A stretch of 64,000 nt of DNA from Pseudoxanthomonas broegbernensis (GCF_014202435.1 NZ_JACHGU010000001.1:248001-312000), one strand, 5' to 3'; shown: positions 47,902-61,959, counted from the first letter of the stretch. Numbers and translations: made by a program. The notes: a model not told the origin generated them from the sequence alone.

Positions 47902-49685
47902 GAAGCCTCCTGCCAGGAACGCGAAAGCCGCGTGGCGGCGATGATCAGGCCCACGTGCGAGTAGGCCTGCGGGAAGTTGCCCCAGCCCTCGCCGTCCTCG
48001 AAGGCCATGTCCTCCGAGAGCAGGCCCAGCCGGTTGCGGCGCGCGAGCACGCGCTCGAACAGTTCGCGCGCCTCGTCCATGCGCCCGATCGCCGCCAGCG
48101 CATCGATGTACCAGAAGGTGCAGATGGTGAAGCTGGTCTCGGGCGTGCCGAAGTCGTCCGGGGCCACGTAGCGGAACACCCCGTCGCCGTGGCGCAGTTC
48201 GCGGCCGATGGCCTCCACCGTGGCCACGTAGCGCGGGTCGTCCGGGGGCAGGAAGCCGATGTCGGCCAGCAGCAGCAGCGAGGCGTCCAGGTAGTCGCTC
48301 TGGAACGAGGCGCTGAAGTGGCCGGCCTCGGCCCGCCAGGCGCGCGCCAGGGTCGCCTCGCGGACCACGTCGGCGCGTTCGCGCCAGTAGCCGGCGCGCG
48401 CGTCCAGGCCCAGTCGCAGCGCGATCTTGGCCAGCCGGTCGCAGGCCGCCCAGCACATCGCGGCGGTGTAGGTATGGACCTCGGCGCGGCCGCGGAACTC
48501 CCACAGGCCGGCGTCGGGCACCTCGTACAGGGCGAAGGCGCGCTCGCCCAGCGGTTCCAGCTTGGCGAACGCGTCCGCGTCGCCGGGGTCGACCAGGCGC
48601 TGGTCGAAGAACAACTGGGTGGAGGCCAGGACCACGCTGCCGTACACGTCGTGCTGCTTCTGCACCCAGGCCAGGTTGCCGCGCCGCACCGGGCCCATGC
48701 CGCGGTAGCCGGCCAGCGATTCGACCTCGTGCTCGTCCAGGCGGTCCTCGAAGCCGATGCCGTACAGCGGCTGAAGGCTGCCGTCGCTGGTGGCGATGTT
48801 GAAGATGTAGCGCAGGAACTCCTCCATGCTGCGGGTGGCGCCCAGGCGGTTGAGCGCGCGCACCACGAAGGCCGCGTCGCGCAGCCAGCAGTAGCGGTAG
48901 TCCCAGTTGCGCGAGGTGCCCGGCGCCTCCGGCACGGAAGTGGTCATCGCGGCGATGATCGCGCCGCTGTCCTCGTACTGGCACAGCTTCAGGGTGATCG
49001 CGCTGCGGATCACCGCCTCCTGCCATTCCAGCGGGATGGACAGGTAGCGCACCCATTCGCGCCAGTAGTCCAGGGTGCGCCCCAGCGCCTCCTCCACGTA
49101 GCCGGCGATGGAACGGTCGAGCGGTTCGTCCGGGCCCAGCACCAGGTGCAGGCGGTGGGTGAGGGTGAAGGGCAGGCCGTCGCGGACGAAGCGCACCGGC
49201 ACGTCGGTGGTCAGGCGCAGGGCGAAGCCGGGCAGCAGCCAGCGCATGTGGTTGCTGCCCCAGGTGTACTCGGGCACGCGCGCGCCCCAGTCGGCCAGCG
49301 GGCGCATGCGCACGCGGATGCGCGGGCTGCCGGCCAGCGGGGTGATCCGGCGGATGATCGACACTGGCCGGTAGACGCGGCCGTTCTGCTTCCAGCGCGG
49401 GGCGAAATCGACGATCTCCAGCGCCCCGCCGCGGGTGTCGTGCAGCACCGTGCGCAGCACCGCGGTGTTGGGCAGGTAGGCCTGCTCGGCGTGGCTGAAG
49501 TCCTCCAGGTCGATGCCGAAGTCGCCGCCGGCGTGGTTGCGCGGCGACAGCAGCGCGCAGAACGCCGGGTCGCCGTCGAACGCGGGCAGGCACCCCCAGA
49601 CCACGCGCCCCCGCGCGTCCACCAGCGCGCCGAAGCTGCCGTTTCCGATGACGCCCAGTTCCAGGTTCGATTCGTGAACTTCCAT
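47898..49685 (-). CDS. Glycoside hydrolase family 15 protein (glucoamylase/trehalase-like)
   Basis: The 595-residue GH15 enzyme has an N-terminal beta-sandwich (about 1-220). An (alpha/alpha)6 catalytic barrel follows, containing TSRNWDYRYCWLRDAAF, CTFWYIDALAAIG and FEDGEGWGNFPQAYSHVGLI. Acidic residues of the family's catalytic positions are present. Bacterial GH15 proteins of this layout include intracellular trehalases and glucoamylases; there is no signal peptide, so it acts in the cytoplasm. Its place between otsB and otsA suggests trehalose turnover or trimming of a related glucan. The Shine-Dalgarno is GGAAGG, and the end overlaps otsA by 4 bp. Confidence 0.9.
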   Translation of the reverse strand: MEVHESNLELGVIGNGSFGALVDARGRVVWGCLPAFDGDPAFCALLSPRNHAGGDFGIDLEDFSHAEQAYLPNTAVLRTVLHDTRGGALEIVDFAPRWKQNGRVYRPVSIIRRITPLAGSPRIRVRMRPLADWGARVPEYTWGSNHMRWLLPGFALRLTTDVPVRFVRDGLPFTLTHRLHLVLGPDEPLDRSIAGYVEEALGRTLDYWREWVRYLSIPLEWQEAVIRSAITLKLCQYEDSGAIIAAMTTSVPEAPGTSRNWDYRYCWLRDAAFVVRALNRLGATRSMEEFLRYIFNIATSDGSLQPLYGIGFEDRLDEHEVESLAGYRGMGPVRRGNLAWVQKQHDVYGSVVLASTQLFFDQRLVDPGDADAFAKLEPLGERAFALYEVPDAGLWEFRGRAEVHTYTAAMCWAACDRLAKIALRLGLDARAGYWRERADVVREATLARAWRAEAGHFSASFQSDYLDASLLLLADIGFLPPDDPRYVATVEAIGRELRHGDGVFRYVAPDDFGTPETSFTICTFWYIDALAAIGRMDEARELFERVLARRNRLGLLSEDMAFEDGEGWGNFPQAYSHVGLIIAATRLSRSWQEAS

Positions 49686-49717
49686 TTCCTTCCCAAGGTC
49701 GGGGCGGCGCGCGGGCG

Positions 49718-50500
49718 CTACCGCGTGGTGGCTTCCTCTTCCCGCACGGCATTGGCGGCCAGCCAGGCGTGCACGGCGCCGGTGCCGGGCAGCGCGTGGG
49801 TGGCGATGCTGCCGGCGCGCTCGCCGACCAGCACGCTCCAGCCTCCGGCGCGATGCGCCGCGGCGAAGCCGAACTCGTCGGTGAGGTCGTCGCCGACGAA
49901 TACCGGCACGCGTCCGGCGAACGGGGCGCGCGCCATCATCCGCTCCAGCGCGCGGCCCTTGTCGGCGCCCTCGGGCACGAACTCGATCACATGGTCGCCG
50001 GGCTGCAGCCGGTAGCCGGGCAGCGAGGCGATGCGCTCGCGGGCGAAGCCGGTCACCCGTTCGGCTGCTTGCGGCGCGGTGCGCCAGTGCAGCGCCAGGC
50101 TCACGCCCTTGTCCTCCACCAGGACGCCGGGATGGGCGGCGGCCAGTTGCGCGGCCTGGCGGTGCAGTTCGTGGAGGAGACGGGAGGCGGCGTCGAGCGC
50201 CGGCGCGCCGGCCTCGGCTTGCGCACCGGCGCGGAGCTGGTGGCCGTGCAGGCCGGCGGCGGGCAGCCGCAGCGGCGCGAACAGGGCGTCCAGTTGCAGC
50301 AGCGGGCGGCCGCTGACCAGGGCCACGGCGCCGCCGAGGCGGTCGCTTATCCGGCCGATGGCCTCGCGCACCTGCGGCAGCAAGCGCACGCTGGCGGGAT
50401 CGGGAGCGAAGTCGATCAAGGTGCCATCCACGTCGAGGAACAGCGCGCAGGCGTCGTCGAGCGGCGGTGGCGACGGGCGGTGGGGAATCGCGTCGGCCAT
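49718..50500 (-). CDS. otsB: Trehalose-6-phosphate phosphatase OtsB
   Basis: This HAD-superfamily phosphatase releases trehalose from its 6-phosphate. The 260-residue product has motif I LFLDVDGTLIDFAPDP, motif II-like LVSGRPLLQLD, lysine region EFVPEGADKGRALE and motif IV VFVGDDLTDEFGF. ATG 50500 is preceded by GGAGG with only a one-base spacer, shorter than usual. An upstream GTG (50515) lacks any Shine-Dalgarno. It is the first gene of the otsB-GH15-otsA operon, with GH15 32 bp downstream. Confidence 0.95.
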   Translation of the reverse strand: MADAIPHRPSPPPLDDACALFLDVDGTLIDFAPDPASVRLLPQVREAIGRISDRLGGAVALVSGRPLLQLDALFAPLRLPAAGLHGHQLRAGAQAEAGAPALDAASRLLHELHRQAAQLAAAHPGVLVEDKGVSLALHWRTAPQAAERVTGFARERIASLPGYRLQPGDHVIEFVPEGADKGRALERMMARAPFAGRVPVFVGDDLTDEFGFAAAHRAGGWSVLVGERAGSIATHALPGTGAVHAWLAANAVREEEATTR

Positions 50501-50666
50501 GCCTCCATTCTGCACGAATGCGGCGTGAGGGTCAGGTTGTGGATGCGCGCCCGGCCGCGCCGCGGCCTCCGCCACCGGGTCCGGCGGATAGCCGCGCGGT
50601 ATGCGGGAGCGCGCCGGAACGGCCCGCGGCGCTATGCTTCATGCCATCTTCGTACCCGCCAGACCC

Positions 50667-51197
50667 ATGTATCCGACCGTGTTCCAGCAGGTGCTGCGCG
50701 CGCCGTTCTTCACCTTGCCCGACGCGGTGCGCGCGCTGCACTCGATCCGCGGGCGCGGCACCTATGCCGGACGCGTGGACATCCAGCGCGGGACCAACGC
50801 ACTGGCGCGGCTGTGCGCGGCCGTGGCCGGGCTGCCGCCGGCGATGCGCGACGCCCCGCTGCGGGTGGAGTTCACCGCCGGCGCGGACGCGGAGACCTGG
50901 CGCCGCGACTTCGGCGGGCATCCCATGGCCTCGCGGCTGCGTTGCCGCGACGGCCTGCTGGTCGAGCGGCTGGGGCCGCTGCAGTTCCGCTTCGCCCTGC
51001 ACACCGCCGGCGGCGCGGTGTACTGGAACGCGGTCGGCGCGCGCCTGTTCGGCATCGTGCCGCTGCCGGCGCGGCTGTTCGCGCAGGTGCGCTGCCGCGA
51101 GCGCGTGCACGAGGGCCGCTACCAGTTCCTGGTCGAGGCGACGCTGCCGCTGCTCGGCCTGCTGATCCGCTACGAAGGCTGGCTGCAGCCGGCCTGA
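50667..51197 (+). CDS. DUF4166 domain-containing protein
   Basis: The 176-residue protein consists almost entirely of a DUF4166 domain: FQQVLRAPFFTLPDAVRALHS, an LARLCAAVAGLPPA segment, ETWRRDFGGHPMASRL, ERLGPLQFRFAL and C-terminal LLIRYEGWLQPA. The domain often forms the tail of saccharopine-dehydrogenase-like or membrane proteins, but stands alone here. The function is unknown. I place the start at ATG 50667 (MYPTVFQQVL), where similarity begins. TATGCT at 50633 is a candidate -10. It is divergent from otsB. Confidence 0.8.
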   Translation: MYPTVFQQVLRAPFFTLPDAVRALHSIRGRGTYAGRVDIQRGTNALARLCAAVAGLPPAMRDAPLRVEFTAGADAETWRRDFGGHPMASRLRCRDGLLVERLGPLQFRFALHTAGGAVYWNAVGARLFGIVPLPARLFAQVRCRERVHEGRYQFLVEATLPLLGLLIRYEGWLQPA

Positions 51198-51575
51198 ACC
51201 GCGCCGGTGGAGCGGGGTGCAGATCGTGCGCTCGGCCGCGGAGGCGGCACCGGCGCAGCGGCATCCGGGCTGCGCCGCCTTGCCGGCCATGGCCGGCGCC
51301 GATGCAGGACGGCCAGCGCCAGCGGGGCGTCCCGTGCCGGCGATCACCATGGGCTCCGGCCGCGGGCCAGCGGGCACCATGCCGAGGCCGAGCGCGCGTT
51401 CCACCGTTCCAGTGGCGGCGGCAACGCCTGGGCGAGGGCAGCGGCATCACCTGGTACAGCGCCGCGCTGTGGGGGCAGCGAGCTGCGCCGAATCGGCCGC
51501 ACCGGCCGAAGCCGCCGACATCCAGCGCGACGCCCTGCGCCGGCCGGGCAGCCGCCGTGCACGCCGGCCGCGCCG
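51198..51575. other. 378-bp interval without a recognisable gene
   Basis: The frames that stay open here are GC-bias shadows without family resemblance, start signals or neighbours to support them. I see no tRNA, terminator or repeat of the REP family. It is long for this otherwise compact region and may be the remnant of a lost gene. Confidence 0.4.
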
Positions 51576-51878
51576 TTACGCCACCGGCGTGGCGGCGCGC
51601 GCGGGATCGCCCCCGGCCTCCTCGTCCAGCAGGAAGGCCAGCTTGCGCTCCCGCGGCAGTTGCCGGATCGCCCATTCGGCCCGCGCGGCGGCCGCGCGGT
51701 CGGCGAAGCGGCGGCTGCCCAGCAGGCGCAGCGGCGGGTTGGCGCGGGTGTAGCGGGCGCCCTTGCCGGCCGCGTGCGCACGGTAGCGCGCCTCCACGTC
51801 GTTGCTGATCCCGGCGTAGTAGGCGCCGTTGCGGCACAGCAGCAGGTACAGGTACCAGGGCGCGGAGGCGGCGGGCAT
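51576..51878 (-). CDS. GIY-YIG superfamily endonuclease-like protein (YhbQ/UvrC-N type)
   Basis: The ~100-residue single-domain protein has the GIY-YIG elements [20 protein letters not shown] (YLY... AGI), [20 protein letters not shown] with the conserved Arg, and [18 protein letters not shown]. Small proteins of this group are common, and their nuclease activity is mostly untested. The C-terminus is a short Ala/Pro tail. ATG 51878 lies 6 nt after a minus-strand GATAAT (51890-51885), so transcription probably starts at the start codon. It is divergent from clpB. Confidence 0.85.
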   Translation of the reverse strand: MPAASAPWYLYLLLCRNGAYYAGISNDVEARYRAHAAGKGARYTRANPPLRLLGSRRFADRAAAARAEWAIRQLPRERKLAFLLDEEAGGDPARAATPVA

Positions 51879-51884
51879 GGCGGC

Positions 51885-51890
51885 ATTATC
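51885..51890 (-). promoter_or_regulatory. -10 element of the GIY-YIG gene, leaderless configuration
   Basis: GATAAT on the minus strand, 6 nt before ATG 51878. The same spacing is seen at 11434. Confidence 0.4.
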
Positions 51891-51925
51891 TCCCGGTGGC
51901 GGCATGAACCGGGGGCCGCGGCGCC

Positions 51926-51953
51926 CTTGAAACGGAGGGGGGCAGCCGCATCT
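51926..51953 (+). promoter_or_regulatory. Sigma32 heat-shock promoter of clpB
   Basis: The -35 element CTTGAAA (51926-51932) is a perfect match. After 13 bp comes CCGCATCT (51946-51953), matching CCCCATnT at all but one position. It lies 50 bp upstream of clpB, the expected place for a heat-shock chaperone gene. Confidence 0.8.
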
Positions 51954-52003
51954 GGATAGCATCGCCGGCGCCGCCGGCCGCGGTTTCCACTGGGAGATTC
52001 CCG

Positions 52004-54589
<2,586 letters not shown>

Positions 54590-54777
54590 GGGCGGTTCCC
54601 GGCGCATGGCCGGGGAGGGCGCCGCCGGCGCGGCGCATCCGCCCGGCCGCCGCGCCGGCTCATGCCCGCGCGCGATGACGACATGCCGCCCCGCACTCCG
54701 TAACAACTGAAAGCGTACATGCCCGCGGGCGGGCGCTGGGCTATCGTGACCGATGCCGTCACACCGAGTGCATCGCC

Positions 54778-56064
54778 ATGACCGAACAGAACTGGAAGCC
54801 CGAAACCATCGCCGTCCACGGCGGCTACAGCCCCGACCCGACCACCCGCTCGGTGGCCGTGCCGATCTACCAGACCGTCGCCTACGCCTTCGACAACACC
54901 CAGCACGGCGCGGACCTGTTCGACCTGAAGGTGCCGGGCAACATCTACACCCGGATCATGAACCCCACCACCGACGTGCTGGAGAAGCGGGTGGCGGCGC
55001 TGGAGGGCGGCATCGCCGCGCTGGCGCTGGCCTCCGGGCAGGCGGCGGTCACCTACGCCATCCAGACCATCGCCGAGGCCGGCGACAACATCGTCTCCTC
55101 CAGCGCACTGTACGGCGGCACCTACAACCTGTTCGCCCATACCCTGCCGCAGTTCGGCATCCAGGCGCGCCTGGCCGACTACCGCGACCCGGACGCCTTC
55201 GCCCGGCTCATCGACGACCGCACCAAGGCGGTGTTCGTCGAGTCCATCGGCAACCCGCGCGGCAACGTCACCGACATCGAGGCGGTGGCCAAGGTCGCCC
55301 ATGCCCACGGCGTGCCGCTGATCGTGGACAACACCGTGGCCTCGCCCTACCTGCTGCGGCCGATCGACTTCGGCGCCGACATCGTGGTGCACTCGCTGAC
55401 CAAGTACCTGGGCGGGCACGGCAACAGCATCGGCGGGGCGATCGTCGATTCCGGCAGGTTCCCGTGGGCCGAGCACAAGGCGCGCTTCCGCCGCCTCAAC
55501 GAGCCGGACGTGAGCTACCACGGCGTGGTCTACACCGAGGCGCTGGGCCCGGCCGCCTACATCGGCCGCGCGCGGGTGGTGCCGCTGCGCAACACCGGCG
55601 CGGCGCTGTCGCCGTTCAACGCCTTCCTGATCCTGCAGGGCATCGAGACCCTGGCCCTGCGCATGGACCGGATCAACCAGAACACCCTGGCCATCGCCAG
55701 GCACCTGCAGAAGCACCCGAAGGTGGCATGGGTGAACTACGCCGGCCTGGACGACCATCCCGAGCACGCGCTGGTGCGCAAGTACCTGCCCAAGGGCGCC
55801 TCCGGGCTGTTCACTTTCGGCCTGCCGGGCGGACGCGAGGCGGGGGCGAAGTTCCTCGACGCGCTGCAGTTGTTCACCCGCCTGGTCAACATCGGCGACG
55901 CCAAGTCGCTGGCCACCCACCCGGCCTCCACCACCCACCGCCAGCTCTCGCCCGAGGAGATGGAGAAGGCCGGCGTCAGCGAGGACACCGTGCGCCTGTG
56001 CATCGGCATCGAGCACGTGGACGACCTGCTGGCCGACCTGGAGCAGGCGCTGGCTGCGGTCTGA
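54778..56064 (+). CDS. metY: O-acetylhomoserine sulfhydrylase (homocysteine synthase) MetY
   Basis: This PLP enzyme of the Cys/Met metabolism family forms homocysteine directly from O-acetyl- or O-succinylhomoserine and sulfide. The 428-residue length and the start TEQNWKPETIAVHGGYSPDP are typical of MetY. Motifs are YTRIMNPTTDVLEKRVAALEGG, ASGQAAVTYAI, DNTVASPYLLRP and PLP-lysine VHSLTKYLGGHGNSIGG. Together with PatB/MalY at 8656 it covers two sulfur routes to homocysteine. The upstream 188 bp contain no clear regulator site, and the Shine-Dalgarno is weak. Confidence 0.94.
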   Translation: MTEQNWKPETIAVHGGYSPDPTTRSVAVPIYQTVAYAFDNTQHGADLFDLKVPGNIYTRIMNPTTDVLEKRVAALEGGIAALALASGQAAVTYAIQTIAEAGDNIVSSSALYGGTYNLFAHTLPQFGIQARLADYRDPDAFARLIDDRTKAVFVESIGNPRGNVTDIEAVAKVAHAHGVPLIVDNTVASPYLLRPIDFGADIVVHSLTKYLGGHGNSIGGAIVDSGRFPWAEHKARFRRLNEPDVSYHGVVYTEALGPAAYIGRARVVPLRNTGAALSPFNAFLILQGIETLALRMDRINQNTLAIARHLQKHPKVAWVNYAGLDDHPEHALVRKYLPKGASGLFTFGLPGGREAGAKFLDALQLFTRLVNIGDAKSLATHPASTTHRQLSPEEMEKAGVSEDTVRLCIGIEHVDDLLADLEQALAAV

Positions 56065-56110
56065 CCCGGCGCCGCGTTGGGCCGCGGGCGGCCGCCGCCG
56101 CGGCGTCGCC

Positions 56111-57322
56111 TCAGCGGCCGCGCCCGAAGGAGAACAGCGCCTTGAGCGGGTGCGGCCGCCGTTCGAGGGTGGCGCGCAGCAACCCGGCGCCCAGCGCGGA
56201 GTAGGTGATGCCGTTGCCGCCGTAGGCCATCGCGAACAGCACCCGCGGTCCCCACTGCGGGTGCGTGCCGAACCAGGGCAGGCCGTCCTCGGTCTCGGCG
56301 AAGGTGCCGGCCCAGGCGAAGGCCGGCCGCAGCGGCAGGTGCGGGAACAGCTCCTGCGCGCGGGCGGCCAGCTTCCGGGCCTTGGCCATCACCCGCGCGT
56401 CGCGCCGGGCCGGCAGGTCGACGGCATCGTCCTGGCCCCCCACCAGCAGGCGATGGTCGGGGGTGGTGCGCAGGTACAGGTAGGGGCGGGCCGTTTCCCA
56501 GACCAGGCTGTCCACGAGCCCGCCCAGCGCTTGCGGCGGCAGCGGGTCGCTGACGAAGGCATAGCTGCTGCGGTTGCGGGCCACGCGCTTGCGCAGCCAG
56601 CGCTGGCTCTCGTAGCCGCAGGCCAGCACCACGTGCCCGGCCCGCACCCGGAAGCCGGACACCGTGCGCAGCACCGCCCGCCGCGAGGTCGCCCGCAACT
56701 CGGCGATCTCCTCGTGGTCGTGCACGGGCGTGCCGCCGCGCGCCAGCCGCTGCAGCAAGGCCAGGGTCATGCGATAGGGGTCGACCTGGGCGGCCTGCCG
56801 GCTGAGGATCGCCGCCGGCGCGCGGAAGCCGTAGGCGGCCTGGATGTCGCCGGCCTCCCACCACTCCACCTCGATGCCGTGGCGCAGGCGCGCGGCGAAC
56901 TCCTCGCGCAGGCCGCGCACGTGCCGGCGCCGGCTGGCGTAGTAGAGGCTGCGGCAGGGGGAGAAGGGAACCCGGCCCAGGCCGGCGGCGCGTTCGTGCA
57001 GCCAGTCGATGGCGTCCACGCAGGCACGGTAGGCCAGCACCGCATCGGCCTGGCCGTAGCGCCGGGCCAGGTCGACCAGGTGGGTGTCGATCTCGTACTG
57101 CAGCAGCGCGGTGCTGGCGCTGGTGCTGCCCCAGCCGAGGTCGCGCTTCTCCAGCACCGCCACTGCGTGCCCGTGCCGGGCCAGTTCGTCGGCGATCAGC
57201 GCGCCGGTGATGCCGCCGCCGACCACGGCCACGTCGCAGTCCAGGTCGGCGTCCAGTGCCGGCCGCGGGCGCGCCAGCCCGTTCCTGATCGCCCAGAAGG
57301 GATATCCGCTCTTGAGGTCCAT
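56111..57322 (-). CDS. FAD-dependent amine oxidase/glycine oxidase-like oxidoreductase (DAO family)
   Basis: The 403-residue flavoprotein has the dinucleotide fold VAVVGGGITGALIADELARHG (split by one base pair of turns near residue 31). It also has GWGSTSASTALLQYEIDTHL, an FAD-contact HVVLACGYESQRWLRK, and a C-terminal MAYGGNGITYSALGAGLLR. This is the DAO layout used by glycine oxidase, sarcosine oxidase and putrescine/gamma-glutamylputrescine oxidases. The substrate is not assignable. ATG 57322 (MDLKSGYPFW) starts the conserved part. An in-frame ATG at 57349 is possible, and neither has a Shine-Dalgarno. The 194-bp gap to the antiporter gene holds a degenerate GC palindrome only. Confidence 0.86.
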   Translation of the reverse strand: MDLKSGYPFWAIRNGLARPRPALDADLDCDVAVVGGGITGALIADELARHGHAVAVLEKRDLGWGSTSASTALLQYEIDTHLVDLARRYGQADAVLAYRACVDAIDWLHERAAGLGRVPFSPCRSLYYASRRRHVRGLREEFAARLRHGIEVEWWEAGDIQAAYGFRAPAAILSRQAAQVDPYRMTLALLQRLARGGTPVHDHEEIAELRATSRRAVLRTVSGFRVRAGHVVLACGYESQRWLRKRVARNRSSYAFVSDPLPPQALGGLVDSLVWETARPYLYLRTTPDHRLLVGGQDDAVDLPARRDARVMAKARKLAARAQELFPHLPLRPAFAWAGTFAETEDGLPWFGTHPQWGPRVLFAMAYGGNGITYSALGAGLLRATLERRPHPLKALFSFGRGR

Positions 57323-57516
57323 GTCGCAGTCAAGCCCGCGCCGGCGCATGGTGTCGTGAAGATCGGGCGCGGCGTGCGGGGCGCGGCTGCCGGTCCGCCG
57401 GTGCCGGGAACGCGGACCGAAGCCGGCGCCTGCAGGGGGCGAGGCGGGCCGCGTTCCCGGGGCCGGGCGGGCGGCGCCGGGAAGCGACCGGTGCGCCGGC
57501 GGCCGCGGCCCGGGGG

Positions 57517-59217
57517 TCAGACCGGAGGCAGCGCGGTTTCGCGGCCGATGTAGCGGAACGGCGGGGTGGCCATGATCATCTCGGCCAGCGAGTGGGCCAG
57601 CTCGCGCTCGGCCATCACCGCGCCGTCGGCGCCGTGCGCCAGCAGGTGCCTGACCTCGGTGTCGCTGTGCGCGCGCGCCAGCAGGGTCAGCCCCGGGTTG
57701 ATCGCGCGCAGCTTGGCCAGCGCCTCGCCCGCCTCCAGCGGCTGCGGGATCGCCAGGACCGCGATCTTGGCGCGTTCCGGGTGGGCCTCGGCCAGCACCC
57801 GGTCGGCGGCGGCGCTGCCGCGGATGGCGGGGATGCCTGCGCGGTGCGCGCGCTCCACGTGTTCCTTGTTGTCGTCGATCACCAGCACCGGCACGCCGCG
57901 TTCGCGCAGGATCGCGGCCAGGGTGCTGCCGACCCGGCCGTAGCCGATGACGATGGCATGGTCGTGCAGGTCCAGCGGCGGCCCGGGCGGCACTTCCGGC
58001 TCGGCCTTGGCGGGCAGGGCCTCGGGATGGCGCAGTACCCAGCGGTCCAGCAGGCCGAACACGAACGGGTTGAGCATGATCGAGATCAGCGCGCCGGCCA
58101 GCACCAGCGACTGCGCGGTGAGCGGCAGGATCTTCAGCGACACGCCCAGCCCGGCGATGATGAAGGCGAACTCGCCGATCTGCGCCAGCGAGGCGGAGAT
58201 GGTCAGCGCCGTGCCCTTGGAGTGGCCGAAGGCGCGCACGATGAAGAACGCCGCCGCCGACTTGCCGAAGATGATGATCAGCACCGTCGCCAGTACCTGC
58301 CACGGGTGCTGCACCAGGATCGCCGGATCGAACAGCATGCCCACCGAGACGAAAAACAGCACCGCGAAGGCGTCGCGCAGCGGCAGCGAGTCGTGCGCCG
58401 CCTTCTGGCTCAGCTCGGACTCGTTGAGCATCATCCCGGCGAAGAACGCGCCCAGCGCGAACGACACCCCGAACAGGTAGGCCGCGCCGAACGCCACGCC
58501 CAGGGCGATGGCCAGCACCGACAGGGTGAACAGCTCGCGCGAGCCGGTGGCGGCGATCTTCTCCAGCACCCACGGGATCACCCGCCGGCCGACCACCAGC
58601 ATCACCGCCACGAACAGGCCCAGTTGCACGAAGGTCCAGCCGATGGAGGCCAGCACGCTGCCGAGGCTGGGCTGCCTGCCGGCCTCGGGGCCGAACACCC
58701 CGGCGATCACCGGCATCATCACCAGCGCCAGCACGCAGGCCAGGTCCTCCACGATCAGCCAGCCCACCGCGATCTTGCCGCGCGTGGTGTCCAGCAGGCG
58801 GCGTTCCTCCATCGCCCGCAGCAGGACCACGGTGGAGGCGGTGGCCAGCGAGAAGCCGAAGATCACCCCGTGCAGCGCCGGCCAGCCCATCAGCGAGGCC
58901 ACGCCCCAGCCCAGCACGGTGGCCACGAGGGTCTGGCCGACCGCGCCGGGGATGGCGATGGTCTTCACCGCCAGCAGGTCCTTGATCGAGAAGTGCAGGC
59001 CCACGCCGAACATCAGCAGCATCACCCCGATCTCGGCCAACTGGTGGGCGATCTCCTGGTCGGCGACGAAGCCGGGGGTGAACGGGCCCACGCAGATGCC
59101 CGCGAGCAGGTAGCCCACCAGCGGCGACAGGCGCAGGCGGTTGGCGATGGCGCCCAGCACGAAGGCAAGGGCGAGACCGACCGCGACGATGTCGATCAGG
59201 CTGGTGTCGTGGTGCAT
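57517..59217 (-). CDS. CPA2 family cation:proton antiporter with RCK_N domain (KefC/YbaL-like)
   Basis: The 566-residue protein has about 12 membrane helices (residues ~8-395), including VGYLLAGICVGPFTPGF, LMFGVGLHFSIKDL, ASTVVLLRAMEE and SLAQIGEFAFIIAGLG, the CPA2 signature. It also has a cytoplasmic Rossmann RCK_N/TrkA-N domain from HAIVIGYGRVGSTLAAI. It probably exchanges K+ or Na+ for H+ under nucleotide or redox control. The layout matches YbaL more than KefC because there is no clear glutathione-site motif I could confirm. ATG 59217 (MHHDTSLIDIVAVG) begins the first helix. The 222-bp gap to the TonB receptor holds nothing recognised. Confidence 0.92.
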   Translation of the reverse strand: MHHDTSLIDIVAVGLALAFVLGAIANRLRLSPLVGYLLAGICVGPFTPGFVADQEIAHQLAEIGVMLLMFGVGLHFSIKDLLAVKTIAIPGAVGQTLVATVLGWGVASLMGWPALHGVIFGFSLATASTVVLLRAMEERRLLDTTRGKIAVGWLIVEDLACVLALVMMPVIAGVFGPEAGRQPSLGSVLASIGWTFVQLGLFVAVMLVVGRRVIPWVLEKIAATGSRELFTLSVLAIALGVAFGAAYLFGVSFALGAFFAGMMLNESELSQKAAHDSLPLRDAFAVLFFVSVGMLFDPAILVQHPWQVLATVLIIIFGKSAAAFFIVRAFGHSKGTALTISASLAQIGEFAFIIAGLGVSLKILPLTAQSLVLAGALISIMLNPFVFGLLDRWVLRHPEALPAKAEPEVPPGPPLDLHDHAIVIGYGRVGSTLAAILRERGVPVLVIDDNKEHVERAHRAGIPAIRGSAAADRVLAEAHPERAKIAVLAIPQPLEAGEALAKLRAINPGLTLLARAHSDTEVRHLLAHGADGAVMAERELAHSLAEMIMATPPFRYIGRETALPPV

Positions 59218-59439
59218 CGGGGGGCAGAGGCGTGCGCGGTGCGCTCGGGTAGGGAGTTTCGCCGATCGACCGGGGCGACGGCAAACGGGACGGCCGCCAT
59301 TCCCGGCCCGGCTGGCCCGTGGCGGCGCGGATCGCGCCCGTGCGGCGGCACCCGCCGGCCCGCATGCCGGGCCGGGCGCGAACATCGCCGCGGCCGGCCA
59401 GGGGAAACGGCGCCCCGCCGATGCGGGACGCCGGTGCGC

Positions 59440-61824
<2,385 letters not shown>

Positions 61825-61843
61825 GGGGGGGACTCCGAAGTGG

Positions 61844-61881
61844 TGCGGTGATGCGGATGCGGGGATGCAGGGATGCGGTGA
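61844..61881. repeat. Short tandem repeat in the TonB-receptor leader
   Basis: Units TGCGGTGA, TGCGGA, TGCGGGGA, TGCAGGGA and TGCGGTGA run head to tail, four of five being 8 nt. They lie 20-57 bp upstream of the receptor ATG. Confidence 0.65.
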
Positions 61882-61939
61882 CGCCCGCCGATGCGGCGGG
61901 AGGCGCCGGGGTTTTCGTGTACGCCGACCCCGTGCGCAA

Positions 61940-61959
61940 TGTCAAGTATTCGTTAAAAT
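61940..61959. promoter_or_regulatory. AT-rich divergent promoter zone between the TonB receptor and yheS
   Basis: The minus strand carries TTGACA (61945-61940) as a -35 candidate; the -10 18 bp on is a weak TACACG. The plus strand carries TAAAAT (61954-61959) as a -10 candidate for yheS. AGTATTC occurs twice, at 61946 and 61975. The zone stands out by low GC. Confidence 0.4.

Noticed and set aside
57323-57516. Terminator or repeat between the FAD oxidoreductase and antiporter genes
   Set aside because: Only loose GC palindromes are present; there is no T-run and no clear match to the REP core.
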